64,000 nt of DNA from Escallonia rubra (taxonomy: Eukaryota > Streptophyta > Magnoliopsida > Escalloniales > Escalloniaceae), in NCBI GenBank assembly GCA_033065855.1, contig JAVXUO010002752.1, positions 28,013-92,012 on the forward strand, in the 5' to 3' direction. The notes beneath the pieces were generated by a model. That model saw only the letters and a list, made by a program, of their open reading frames with translations. It was not told the DNA's origin and searched no databases. Positions 46,040 through 55,736 of the stretch are shown one piece after another (positions within the stretch are counted from its first letter, which is position 1; each line of letters begins with the position of its first letter). The position numbers and the translations under genes are program-made.

Positions 46040-48646
46040 TGTGACACCCCCAGCCCAAGTAATGTCACCGGAGTTGAGATGTCAATCCTATCAACATCAC
46101 AACCTTGAATATAATATAAAGCTACTACAACATCTGATTTACAAAGGAACGTCACAAAATATCGCCTTACAAAAGTTTTCCTTTCAAAGTACACATAATA
46201 CTGCAACAAAAACTGTACAACTTTAATACAACTTAATAATTACACCCAAATTCGCACCATCATGGTGACACATCTCTCACAGAACTTCAACATAATTTCT
46301 CTTTACCTTTACCAGAGGTCTCTCCTCGTTCAAACCTAGTATTTAAAAAAATACATCAGATAAAGAATGAACGCAAATCACCCAGTAAGGATAATACGAG
46401 GAGTACAATGCACAACCCTTTCGGATATATCTAAGAATCGATTATGAATTCTCAACTAAGGCAATGAATTTAAGTATGCCAAGAACAAACTTCTGCAATC
46501 ACCTTGATACATCACCTTTGTTCAGACTGAGCGGCTTAAGCCCAATAAAACATCATTATTTTCACTTGGACAGACTCATGGACTATGTATATTCAATCCA
46601 AGAGAAAACATTAAAGCAAGTAATCATCAAGAGAATATTAAGATAATAAAATCAGCAATATCAACTGAAATCAATTGCAATGCATGCTCGACTTGACACA
46701 ACGCGACAGGCTCTAGCGTGTTTCATCCTTTTTGTCAGTTACTTTATTTTTCACTGACGCCAGTTACTTCACTTCACTGGTCCTTCCCTTATTGATGCCC
46801 CATCATACGGGGTGTTCATCACAGTCACGCATAAATTAGAAGAGATATTTTTAATCGAAGGAACATACTTAAAGAGTATTTCGATCATAAGTTCTCAATA
46901 ACATATCAAGCTCATCAACGGGCAGATTAAGGAAATTTATTCTACCTTAAGTCCTCAATAGCATACGTCAACAAGAAGTACCGGTCATAAAATCAACCGG
47001 TGTTCAAGCATAATAATAGGAGTTCAACATAAGCATCATCAACATGGTATGCTAAACGAAACAATGAATAGCATAACGAAACTGCAATATCCTTACTTGT
47101 TTGGCTTTATAGCCGATGAACTCTTCACTTCCAAATTTTTCCAACAAACGGAATTACCTATTCAAACAAAATCGTTCTTGTTAGACATCCTTAAGATACA
47201 AACAAACACACACCCAACCTTACCCCTTCCCGTTGATCTGCTTACAACTTATTACGACTAATCCGTTAACCGGATTTGCCCTAACCCATAAAAGTGCATC
47301 AATTGCACTACCGTCCTTCTTGAATCTATTTTAACTCAAATTTCTCATTTTTATGTTTTTTGCTGCTTAACCACGAGTTTCCATAAAATTCATCATTGGG
47401 TGTGGGAAATTACCAAAACACTTTCGGGCATAATTAAAATTACCTAAACACCCCCTCCCTGCTCTTGCACCAATAAACACTCTAATTTCACACAAAATAT
47501 CTCTTTGAAACAATATAAACTAATCTTTAGACTGAAAAGTCATTCAGTGAAATTTTTCGCTCCAAAATCCTATCTGAATAACCAAACTGAGCGCTAGGGA
47601 ACCGATTTTGTTAAATTAACAATCGGCATCAAATGTCATGAAATTTTAGGCACTAGAGTGTCTCAGCTGCATAAGATCCCCATAAAATTTTCATATTAAA
47701 ATAACCTGATTTCGTATTTTTTAAAATTTGAAACCCTATAGATAAAAACATTTAATATCCTTAGCAAACTCAGAAAAATCCAAAAAATTCACAAATTGTA
47801 AATCTTTTAAAAAACAGGGGATTTCTCTTTTGTGTTTGGCGAAATTATGACTTAAAGTTATGTTTCAATAGTAAAGTTTGAAAATGATAAAAGAATAAGA
47901 CTTTTAGTGACAATTACAATCACTATTCACCTGCCTTAAGATCAAAGCACATGCTTCATCACCTCCAACACACCCACCTGCATTTTTTCTGGGATTTGCA
48001 GTCCCATAATTACCTCCTCAACCCATTTAAACCACTACTCACACTCTTCACAACCTCCACACCTCACATAACACACACCCTAATTTCTACCAGTTACTCA
48101 CCAATTACATAGAAACATACCCCTTCAGCCACGAAACACACTCCTGCTACTCTCCATGCACACACTTGCACATTATGCACACACACTCACTGTTTCGTCA
48201 TAGCACACACTAAGTTTTTCACCCTTAACACTGTAATTCCACTCCACTTCCCTATATTTACCCAACAATTGCATTTAACATGAAATCAAATCAAAATATA
48301 ATCATTTTAGCCTTAATTTCCCTCAAGAACACACACCAAAACATCAAGAACACACACAATAAAGGCTAGTTTTTACCTTATTTTGAAGACCTGTAACTTA
48401 TTTAATTCTCCACGAAAATGCCTTCTGTTTCTTGTAACTTCTCTCTTTCTCTTCCTTCTGTAACTTCTCTATTCAGCCGTTCACGAAATTCTGCTTGGAT
48501 TTTCCCCGATTTTCCCCTCAAACAGTTGTTCCACACACTAAAGGCTAATTTTTGCCTAACTTTGGGGGTCGACAACTTCTTCAATTCTTCACCAAATTGT
48601 CCTCTGTTTCTTGCATTTTCTTCCTCTCCTTTTCCTCTATAACTTC
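46040..48646 (-). repeat. Tekay-family LTR, interrupted by the young Tat element
   Basis: Starts TGTGACACCCCCAGCCC and follows the same order of blocks as the LTR at 3870-5559 plus 25999-26828 and the LTR at 516-1927. It stops at 48646, in the CTATAACTTCT block that continues in the copy at 1670-1681, because the GC-rich Tat element is inserted there; the rest should lie beyond the right window edge. The native length would be about 2.85 kb. Solo LTR or element end cannot be decided here. Confidence 0.78.
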
Positions 48647-48984
48647 TGTTGATGCCGAAAGAGGGTCCTTTGCCACGTCGAGGTGCCACAAGGGATGCAG
48701 TCTGAGTTGGCTTCCACGTAGGCAGAGTGGGAGACAGCAGGGATGACGTAAGGGCTGAGAGCAAGGCTCCTCAGGCAGGTCACGAGGGCTGGCAGTGTCG
48801 CGCAGGCAGGGTGACGACGAACAGGGTCAGCAGTCGACAGTATGTGTCAAGAGTGCAACGCCGAGGGCTCGAAGTCGTAAGCTCAAGTGTCTTTCTCTCA
48901 CTAGAAATCCAGAGAGAATAGGTTTTAGAGAGAAAGTAAAAATGGCAAATGAGGCAGAAGTCCTTGAATAAGCTCCAGAATCCA

Positions 48985-48994
48985 CTATATATAG
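48985..48994 (-). promoter_or_regulatory. LTR TATA box (3' LTR copy)
   Basis: Palindromic CTATATATAG, about 340 bp from the LTR end facing the primer site, conserved in the 5' LTR at 62769-62778. On the minus strand it would start the genomic transcript of the element about 30 bp further left. Confidence 0.6.
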
Positions 48995-49524
48995 GCACAA
49001 GTATGCGCGTGTCATCAGCTGACACGTGTCGTCCTGTGGGAGTGACACGTCGCCGTATAGGGTCCCGCAGTCTTGATTGTCCGTCGAATTACCGGTCCCC
49101 GTGTTCGTGTCGTCCTGCCCTTGCAGCGTCCCTCTGCCTGTCTGAGGAGACTGACCACACTGCGGTAGCATGGTCAGAGTAGCCCGTTGCCCCAGCCTCC
49201 AGTCCAAGCCCTTACTGAATCCCACGGGATGCGTCAAGAGACGCGCCGAGATCCTGACAGCGGTGAGGGTTACCCCTGCAGCCAACTGCCAGGCGTGCTG
49301 GACACGATGCCCTCCGCAGACCTGCTCCCGTCCCGGAGTGGCTCGCGGTTCATTGCCCTGGCGGTGTCGATGATTGATGGAAACATCAGCGTACATGCTC
49401 ATAACTCGATACTTAGAGTCCGTGGCGGTGGGTCCTCGTGACGGGGCACTATGAGCGGAGCCCCCTGAAGCTCGTCGGGTGATTGTGCCGGCGATGGCCT
49501 TAGGGTCGTGAGCTCATTCCTGTT

Positions 49525-49655
49525 ATGAAGGCCGGAGCCTTCGGTTGATTGTGTCAGCGAGGGCCGGAGCCCGTCGATTGATTGTGCTGGCGAAGGCCGG
49601 AGCCTCCGATTGATTGTGCGTGCGAGGGCCGGAGCCCCCGGCTGATTGTGTTGGC
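49525..49655 (-). repeat. 32-33 bp tandem repeat in the LTR, four units
   Basis: Units with GGCCGGAGCC and GATTGTG start at 49531, 49563, 49596 and 49628. The 5' LTR has the same four units at 63315-63440. Confidence 0.75.
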
Positions 49656-49760
49656 GATAATGGGCGTCGCGCATCTACTAGCGATGAGTGAGCGTTGCTG
49701 AATGAGTTGAGTGGGGTGATGGCAGTGGTGAGCAGGTCCCCTCCCCCCCTCAAGGACAAA

Positions 49761-49975
49761 GGTGGCCGACCCCCTTACCAGAGGGGTGGCCGACCCTCTC
49801 AGCAAAGGGGTGGCCGACCCCCTCACCAAAGGGGTGGCCGACCCCCTCAGCAATGGGGTGGCCGACCCCCTCACCAAAGGGGTGGCCGACCCCTTCAGCA
49901 ATGGGGTGGCCGACCCCCTCAGCAATGGGGTGGCCGACCCCCTTCTCAGGGGTGTGGCCGACCCCTCGGGGGGCG
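49761..49975 (-). repeat. 24-bp minisatellite in the 3' LTR, nine units
   Basis: Nine units of exactly 24 bp sharing GGTGGCCGACCCC. Because 24 is a multiple of three, several frames on both strands stay open (for example repeated GVADPLTK), producing spurious ORFs. The variant order (CACCAAA versus CAGCAAT units) differs from the 5' LTR array. Confidence 0.88.
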
Positions 49976-50344
49976 GGTACCTTCGATCGTCGTCTGAGTG
50001 CTTGCGGCGCGGAGCGCTTTGACCGAGCGATGATGATGTTTAAGTATCGGAGCGTTTTCACTGAGGAATGATGTTGAGCAAGTTCGACTAGCGAGCGTGT
50101 GACGTGTCGTGCCACTGGAGCCTTTTAGCGGGCCCTGGGGTGTGGTCCGCGGGTGACGTGTCGTGTCACTGGGGTCTCTTAGCGGGCCCCGGGATACGGT
50201 CCGGATAGGTTGTGAACATAAGCCCCCTGCGTGTGGGGTGCGCGGAGGGGCAACCCGAGCGGGCGCCGCACGCATAAACGATGTAAACGATGTTGGATGT
50301 ACTGGGTATGGTCGTCGCTCAGTGCGAGAGCCCGTTACGAGGGC

Positions 50345-50900
50345 CGGAGCCCCCTGTTGAGAGCCCATCCCGGATGCGAGGGCCGGAGCCCCGTCGGGTG
50401 ATTGAGACGGTGATGGCTATAAGATTGAGAGCCCATCCCAGATGCGAGGGCCGGAGCCCCGTCGCGTGATAGAGACGGCGATGGCTAGAATCTTGAGAGC
50501 CCTATCCCGGGTGCGAGGGCCGGAGCCCCGTCGGGTGATTGAGACGGCGATGGCTATAAGCTTGAGAGCCCATCCCGGATGCGAGGGCCTGAGCCCCGTC
50601 GGGTGATTGAGACGGCGATGGCTATAAGGTTGAGAGCCCATCCCGGATGCGAGGGCCGGAGCCCCGTCGCGTGATTGAGACGGCGATGGCTATAAGCTTG
50701 AGAGCCCATCCCGGATGCGAGGGCCTGAGCCCCGTCGGGTGATTGAGACGGCGATGGCTATAAGGTTGAGAGCCCATCCCGGATGCGAGGGCCGGAGCCC
50801 CGTCGCGTGATTGAGACGGCGATGGCTATAAGCTTGAGAGCCCATCCCGGATGCGAGGGCCTGAGCCCCGTCGGGTGATTGAGACGGCGATGGAGCCCCC
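50345..50900 (-). repeat. 68-bp tandem repeat in the 3' LTR, eight units
   Basis: Units beginning GAGAGCCCATCCCGGATGCG recur at about 50360, 50428, 50496, 50564, 50632, 50700, 50768 and 50836 with near-perfect identity, alternating between a GGCCGGAG and a GGCCTGAG version in the later units. The matching part of the 5' LTR is outside the window. Confidence 0.88.
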
Positions 50901-51031
50901 TGTTGATTGTGTCGACGGGGGTTTGAGAGCTGTGAGTTCGTACTGTCGCGGGGGGTCGTAGTGCCGGAGCACGCGGAGTGCGTCAAAGATGCGTCCCGGA
51001 GGAGGTGTCGATTCCCGCGGGATGCTGCACG

Positions 51032-51046
51032 TTTTTTTTTTTTTTT
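51032..51046 (-). promoter_or_regulatory. Probable polypurine tract (A15 on the minus strand)
   Basis: Fifteen T on the plus strand two bases inside the 3' LTR edge; on the element strand this is an all-A run next to the LTR. The position fits a polypurine tract, but an all-A tract is atypical, so the call is tentative. Confidence 0.4.
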
Positions 51047-51056
51047 GGCCCACCTC

Positions 51057-51065
51057 TATAAATAG
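51057..51065 (+). promoter_or_regulatory. TATA box of the antisense PMD gene
   Basis: TATAAATAG on the plus strand 28 bp inside the 3' LTR boundary and 98 bp before the first ATG downstream (51163). Spacing, strand and a purine-rich leader without any ATG in between fit a core promoter for the PMD gene, independent of the LTR promoter, which faces the other way. Confidence 0.6.
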
Positions 51066-51162
51066 GGAAAAAAAGGGGGGAGAGGGGATTGGAAAGAATC
51101 ATTCCTCATTTGAAAAAAAGGTTAAGAGAAAAGAGGTTGAGAGAGAAAAAAATTGAGAGGAG

Positions 51163-54100
51163 ATGGTGAGAGAGGGAAAGCAACTGGCCGATGGGGGTCG
51201 GCGGCGGTGGAGAGAAAGAAAGAAGAGGGGAAGGGGGAGGGAGGGAAGAACGAGGGGAAAGGGGAGGGGGGTCGGCCAATCGAGGGGGGTCGGCCAATCG
51301 AAGGGCGTCGGCCCACACGGGAGAGAGGAGAGAAGGGAGGGAAGGAAGGGAGGAGAGGGAAGGGGGGTCGGCCACGCGAGAGGGGTCGGCCGGGAGCAGG
51401 GGGGAGTCGGGGGATGCTTCTTCGGGGGGAAGAGGAAGAGAAGGGAGGAGAGAAGAAAAGGGGTCGCCAGCAAGCGGTGCATCGGCGCCGAAGGCGTCAG
51501 GATCTGGAGGGAGATCGGCGGGGGAAGGTGGGTCGGAAGCTGGAGGGAAGTCATCGGGGGCAGGGGGTCGGGAGCTTTGGGGAAGTCGGTGGGGGCAGGG
51601 GGGTCGGAAGCTGGTGGAACGTCGGCGGGGGCAGGGGGGTCGGGAGCTGGGGGGAAGTCGGCGGCAGGGGGGTCGGGAGCTGGGGGGAAGTCGGCGGCAG
51701 GGGGGTCGGCGGGGCCAAGAGCCACGGGCAAGGTCACGCCCGCCGAGCCGGTGCCCGTTCTGAAAAAGTTGATGCAGCAAATGTGGGTAAAACCACGAGG
51801 TGGGGCAGCGAGCGCGGCGCGGCCACCGCGAAACGTGACGACGGAACCGGTGCCGCCCCCGCCAACAGATGAAGCCGAAGCTGTGGGTGGTGGTGAGACG
51901 GGAGTGCCACTTTCATTTGATGATGCGTCGGTGAGGATGTACGATCCCGATCCGGATAAGTCGGTCACGCCATTGAGAGTGAAAGGGGTAGTACCGGCCG
52001 TGCCTCGCCGGGAGTTGTGGAGGGAGCTGGCCATCCGGGTAGCGGATGGTGCGTTCACAGTGCCATGGAGTGGTGCGTCGATGAGGGAGGAGCCACGGAT
52101 GCCGTCACCATATGTGCGGGCTCCTAGCTGGGAGGATGCGCCCGTGCCGTCACCGAGGTATGTGGCGGGGTTGTTGGTGGAGCGTGCGGATATACCTTGG
52201 GCACCCGTGGTGTTCAAGGGTCACGGAGCGATGCCGATCGGGTGGGACTTCTGGTGTGATCATATGATGGAGGTGCCGAGGTGGGCGGCTTTATTGGATG
52301 TGTTAGGGTTGGTGCCGGCGATCGACATTACGGCGAGGGGGGTGGAGCTTTACAGAGACACGCTTGGGATGACTTTGCTGTTGTCGCGATGGAGCACTCA
52401 GACACATACCTTTGTGACTGAGTTCGGAGAGATTGGGCCGACGCTGCTAGATGTGATGATGTTGACGGGGTTGCCGATGCATGGAGAGTTGGACGCACGT
52501 GTGACGCGGCTGACTAATGATGAGCGGGTGTTGCAGACGCAGCTGATTGATATTTTGGCGGAGACGAAGCAGCATCGGAAGGCGACATATAGCGGGTGGC
52601 TCCGATTGTTCTATGGCACGCCGCAGGTGAGGTCGGGGCAGAAGTTGGGCAATGCGGCTCATTTTGTGATGGGGCCGTATCACAAGGACGAGCGGTACGA
52701 GATGGTGGCCTTTTTGGCGATGTACTTGTCGAGGTAAGTATGATGCGTTCCGTTGTCTGTATGTTCATAGATGTGATGAGGATTGAGGTTGTATATAATG
52801 TGTTGACGTGTTGTTTTGTTTTTGCAGGTTCGTGTTTGAAGGGACGCCGGAGGATGGCATATCCGCGAAGGTGATTCCCCTGGCGATTCGGATGGCGCAG
52901 GGGAAGCGTGTTGGGCTAGCTCCCGTGTATCTGGGCACCATGTACTCGCGATTGGATCAGTTCGTGAACGATGTGAAGAGGTCGCACGGGCGGTACCAAG
53001 TGGCGACCTACGTGGATTGGATGTTTCTGCAGCGGTACTTGTATGAGTGCTTTCCAGACTATCGTCCGACAGGATATCCGCTCGAGCATCCAGCACCGAG
53101 GACGAGGACAGTGATGCACAGCGGCAGATCGCGGGAAGTGGCACTGTGGTGCAGCGGGGCGCGGGCATGTGCATGGGCGGGCATCAAGAGGCCGGAGTGT
53201 CCATTGTTGCGGTTGATAGATGTAAGGGAGGCATGCGTAGTACGACCGTATAGAGAGATGCATGCGTCATACGGAGTACCCCCCTGGTTGCACGGACAGA
53301 AGATGACGATAGACTTGACCAGGAGGGGGGTTTTGCCACCGGCGGACGTTGTGCTCTTGGTGGCATACTTTCCAGGTTGGCTGCCAGTGATGACGGATGA
53401 TGGCGCGAAGCCTGCAGAGAACCTTTATTACGTGGCTCGGTATTGCCCGGACCGGTTGTCGCGGACATTTGGTTATGACTTGGAGCCGCCATGTGGGTAT
53501 CGTAGCCCGTGGAGTGTGACGACCGCCTTCGGATACACGCGGGATGACAGAGTTCGTGAGTGGCCGGCACCGGTGGTAGCGTGGAGGAGGCCTGGGAGAG
53601 CATTAGTGGGGGCGGTGACGGCGGAGTATGCACAGTGGTGGGAGCGCTTGCGTGCGGTCTGGGCGGAGTGGTTGTCACAGCCATCGGGGACACGACGACT
53701 GGTTGACGTGTATGCCTGTGACCGGGCATTGAGCTTGGTATCGATGACAGCGGCGAGGCAGGCCGGTATGCTGGTGTTAGTGACGGGGAGTGCGGTTGTG
53801 AGTTCGGAGAGGGATCCCGATGAGGAGGGCGAGGAGTCCGAGGAGGAGACTCCAGAGGAGGACCATGGGGAGGAGCCAGTGGTGGCGGTACTGCGGGCGC
53901 CCGGGGCCGGCAAGGGGCCCTTGTCGTTATTGCGAGCTGGTATGATGGAGGGGGCTCGTCAGGCGAGCGCGGGTTCTTCAGACTTGCAATTGACAGGATC
54001 GAAGAAGCCGCGAGAGGCGTCGGAGGAGCCAGTTGTTGAGGTAGGTCGAACCATGGCCGCTTTTGATTAAATCTCGTTTTGCTTGTGTTTGTTGTTGTTT

Positions 54101-55300
54101 TTTTTTTTTGTTATCATAAAAAATATGCTAACGGTTGCTTTTGGATAGGGGTATGGTGGACAGGCGGTGAAAAGCGGCAGCGATGTACATGTAGCGGTTG
54201 AGACGGAGGCGGTGAGAGCAACTGAGGTTGATGAGCCAGCAGGCGGGGATGAGCCGGTAGCGTTTGGCGTGTCGGGGGCCGTGGCCAGTGGCGGGGTGTG
54301 TCCACCACCAGATGGCGAGGAGGGGGCGAATGATGTGTATGGTGGCTTGGTCGACGAGTCGTTGATGTTCGATGCCAGTGGCTACTGGTGGACAGGCGTG
54401 GCGACAGAGGCCGCGGCGGTTGAGCGGGGGGATTTGACGGAGTTGGAGCCTGTAGTGGCGGTTCCGATTCAGAAGGTAGAGATCCCGGTGCAGCCGGTGC
54501 AGGCTGTTGTGGTGGCGTCGTCAGGGTCGGCCGTTGAGGCGAGTGCGACGTTGATGGCGATGCACTCGATGACCGTCGGTGCACAGGCAGCCGGAGAGGT
54601 ACGTGAGAGGCCTGTGATGGCGTCGAGTGGCACAGCGGGCGGAGAGGCGAGTAGGGGGTCGTCGAGTGGTCAGGCTGACGTGGTACTATGGGAGAACCTT
54701 CAGCTACCTTCGGAGACAGTGCGCCGGTTAGAGATGGTGAAGGCGGCGTATCCGCAGACGTTTGCGGGGGTGGACTTGGAGAACCCGGTGCTGCAGAGAT
54801 GGGTGTATTCAGGTTTTGTGGAGTGGCTGCTTCCGTTTGCGAGTGTTCCTGCGGCGGGCTGGACGACGGGGTTTATTGAGCGGTCGCTGAGAGAGTTCGC
54901 GACGTTCACTTCTTTGGGTGTGCAGCTAGATTGGTTGGCCAAGTTCCTTAGGTCGAGGAGCGAGGGTGGTGGTGTGGGCGAGAGGATGACCTTGGTACGT
55001 ATGGAGGAGATGCTGCTTGAGAGGCGCCGCCAAAGGTTAGAGGTGGAACGATCAGAGATCAACGGCGAGTTGGTCGTGATTGACAGAGAGGTGGCGGAGA
55101 TAGAGAGGCAGCTGTCGGATTTGCAGAGACGTCTGAGTGATCTTCAGAGGCGGCGGACGGATGTGGAGGTACGAGAGGCTGAGCGTTTGAGGCGGCAGGC
55201 TGAGTTCGAGGCGGAGCGGTCGGCGCTGCAGGTTCAGCGTCAGGCATTGCAGGCGTTTAGCGCTCACCCGGTAGCCGTTTTGTTATCTAGCTTCCGATAG
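51163..55300 (+). CDS. Plant mobile domain protein, three exons, antisense in the Tat element
   Basis: Exons 51163-52733, 52828-54040 and 54149-55300, joined by two short introns with GTAAGT..TTTTGCAG and GTAGGT..GGATAG ends; all junctions keep frame, giving about 1311 residues. The start is the first ATG after the TATA box (context GAGATGG). Residues 1-230 are Gly/Arg-rich and low in complexity. About 345-800 is a plant mobile domain: WDFWCDHMMEVPRWAALLDV, STQTHTFVTEFGEIGPTLLD, AFLAMYLSRFVFEGTPEDG, SRTFGYDLEPP. An acidic patch follows near 854 (DEEGEESEEETPEED), and residues 1208-1298 form a strong coiled coil (QLSDLQRRLSDLQRRR). It converges with pol, leaving 436 bp between the stops. Cellular PMD proteins (MAIN/MAIL1) are nuclear and act in silencing and genome stability; the role of this element-borne copy is unknown. 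The N-terminal reading is the least certain part. If intron 2 is retained the protein ends at 54070. Confidence 0.75.
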
Positions 55301-55736
55301 GTTTATCATAGACTTGTTGTCTAGGGAGTGCCCGATAGTGGCCAAAGACGTTTTATGTATGCATAGACATCTATTTTGCTGGTACATGAAGCGTGATTGC
55401 ATGTTGTTTTGTTAACACTGTCGTGGATGCATGGTATAGTCGTTTGTATATTGCGATTGTGCGTTGCGTCTGTTGGATGTCGGTCTGTGTCCCCCCCCCC
55501 CATTTTCTCCTCTTTTTTTTTTTGTAATCGAGGACAAATACTTGATAACCAGAAATGAAATATAACAGTAAAGGCCAAGTAGGGAGTGAAAAGATTGTAT
55601 ATTGATAGTGCGTAGATCAAGGAAGTATCTTTACATAAAAAAAGAACTCGTAACAAGGAACAAAAGTACATGCTAGTGCATGTGCGTACATACACAAAAG
55701 GTCGGGTCGTTGGGGGGGGGACATGCCGCAAGCTGA
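55301..55736. other. Convergent intergenic gap between PMD gene and pol
   Basis: No gene. Contains a C10/T10 stretch near 55491-55522 and AT-rich text. It must hold the 3' end of the PMD transcript (plus strand); no convincing polyadenylation signal was pinned down. Confidence 0.45.

Larger units (their letters stand above)
48647..51029 (-). repeat. 3' LTR of the young Tat element
   Basis: Starts TGTTGATGCCGAAAG and probably ends GGGATGCTGCA, so it reads TGCAGC..CATCAACA on the minus strand. The left edge is fixed by the partner LTR and primer site at 62429; the right edge is inferred from the CA end and adjacent T-run. It contains three different tandem repeats and a TATA box. Confidence 0.82.

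Noticed and set aside
49761-49975. CRISPR-like array of short repeats
   Set aside because: Units are contiguous 24-mers without spacers, in a plant LTR; it is a minisatellite.
49554-50115. Repetitive proteins with GVADPLTK or RGSATPL units on both strands
   Set aside because: Produced by a 24-bp minisatellite in an LTR; the unit length is a multiple of three, so open frames are expected without coding.
51153-51872. Alternative plus-strand frames (239 and 190 codons) across the Gly/Arg-rich start of the PMD gene
   Set aside because: The purine-rich repeat text keeps several frames open; only the frame from 51163 continues into the PMD blocks and the splice donor.
51099-52217. 372-codon open frame on the minus strand opposite PMD exon 1
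   Set aside because: It is the shadow of a GC-rich, purine-biased exon: Pro/Ala/Ser-rich, no domain, and it overlaps the polypurine tract region. The plus-strand frame has PMD homology.
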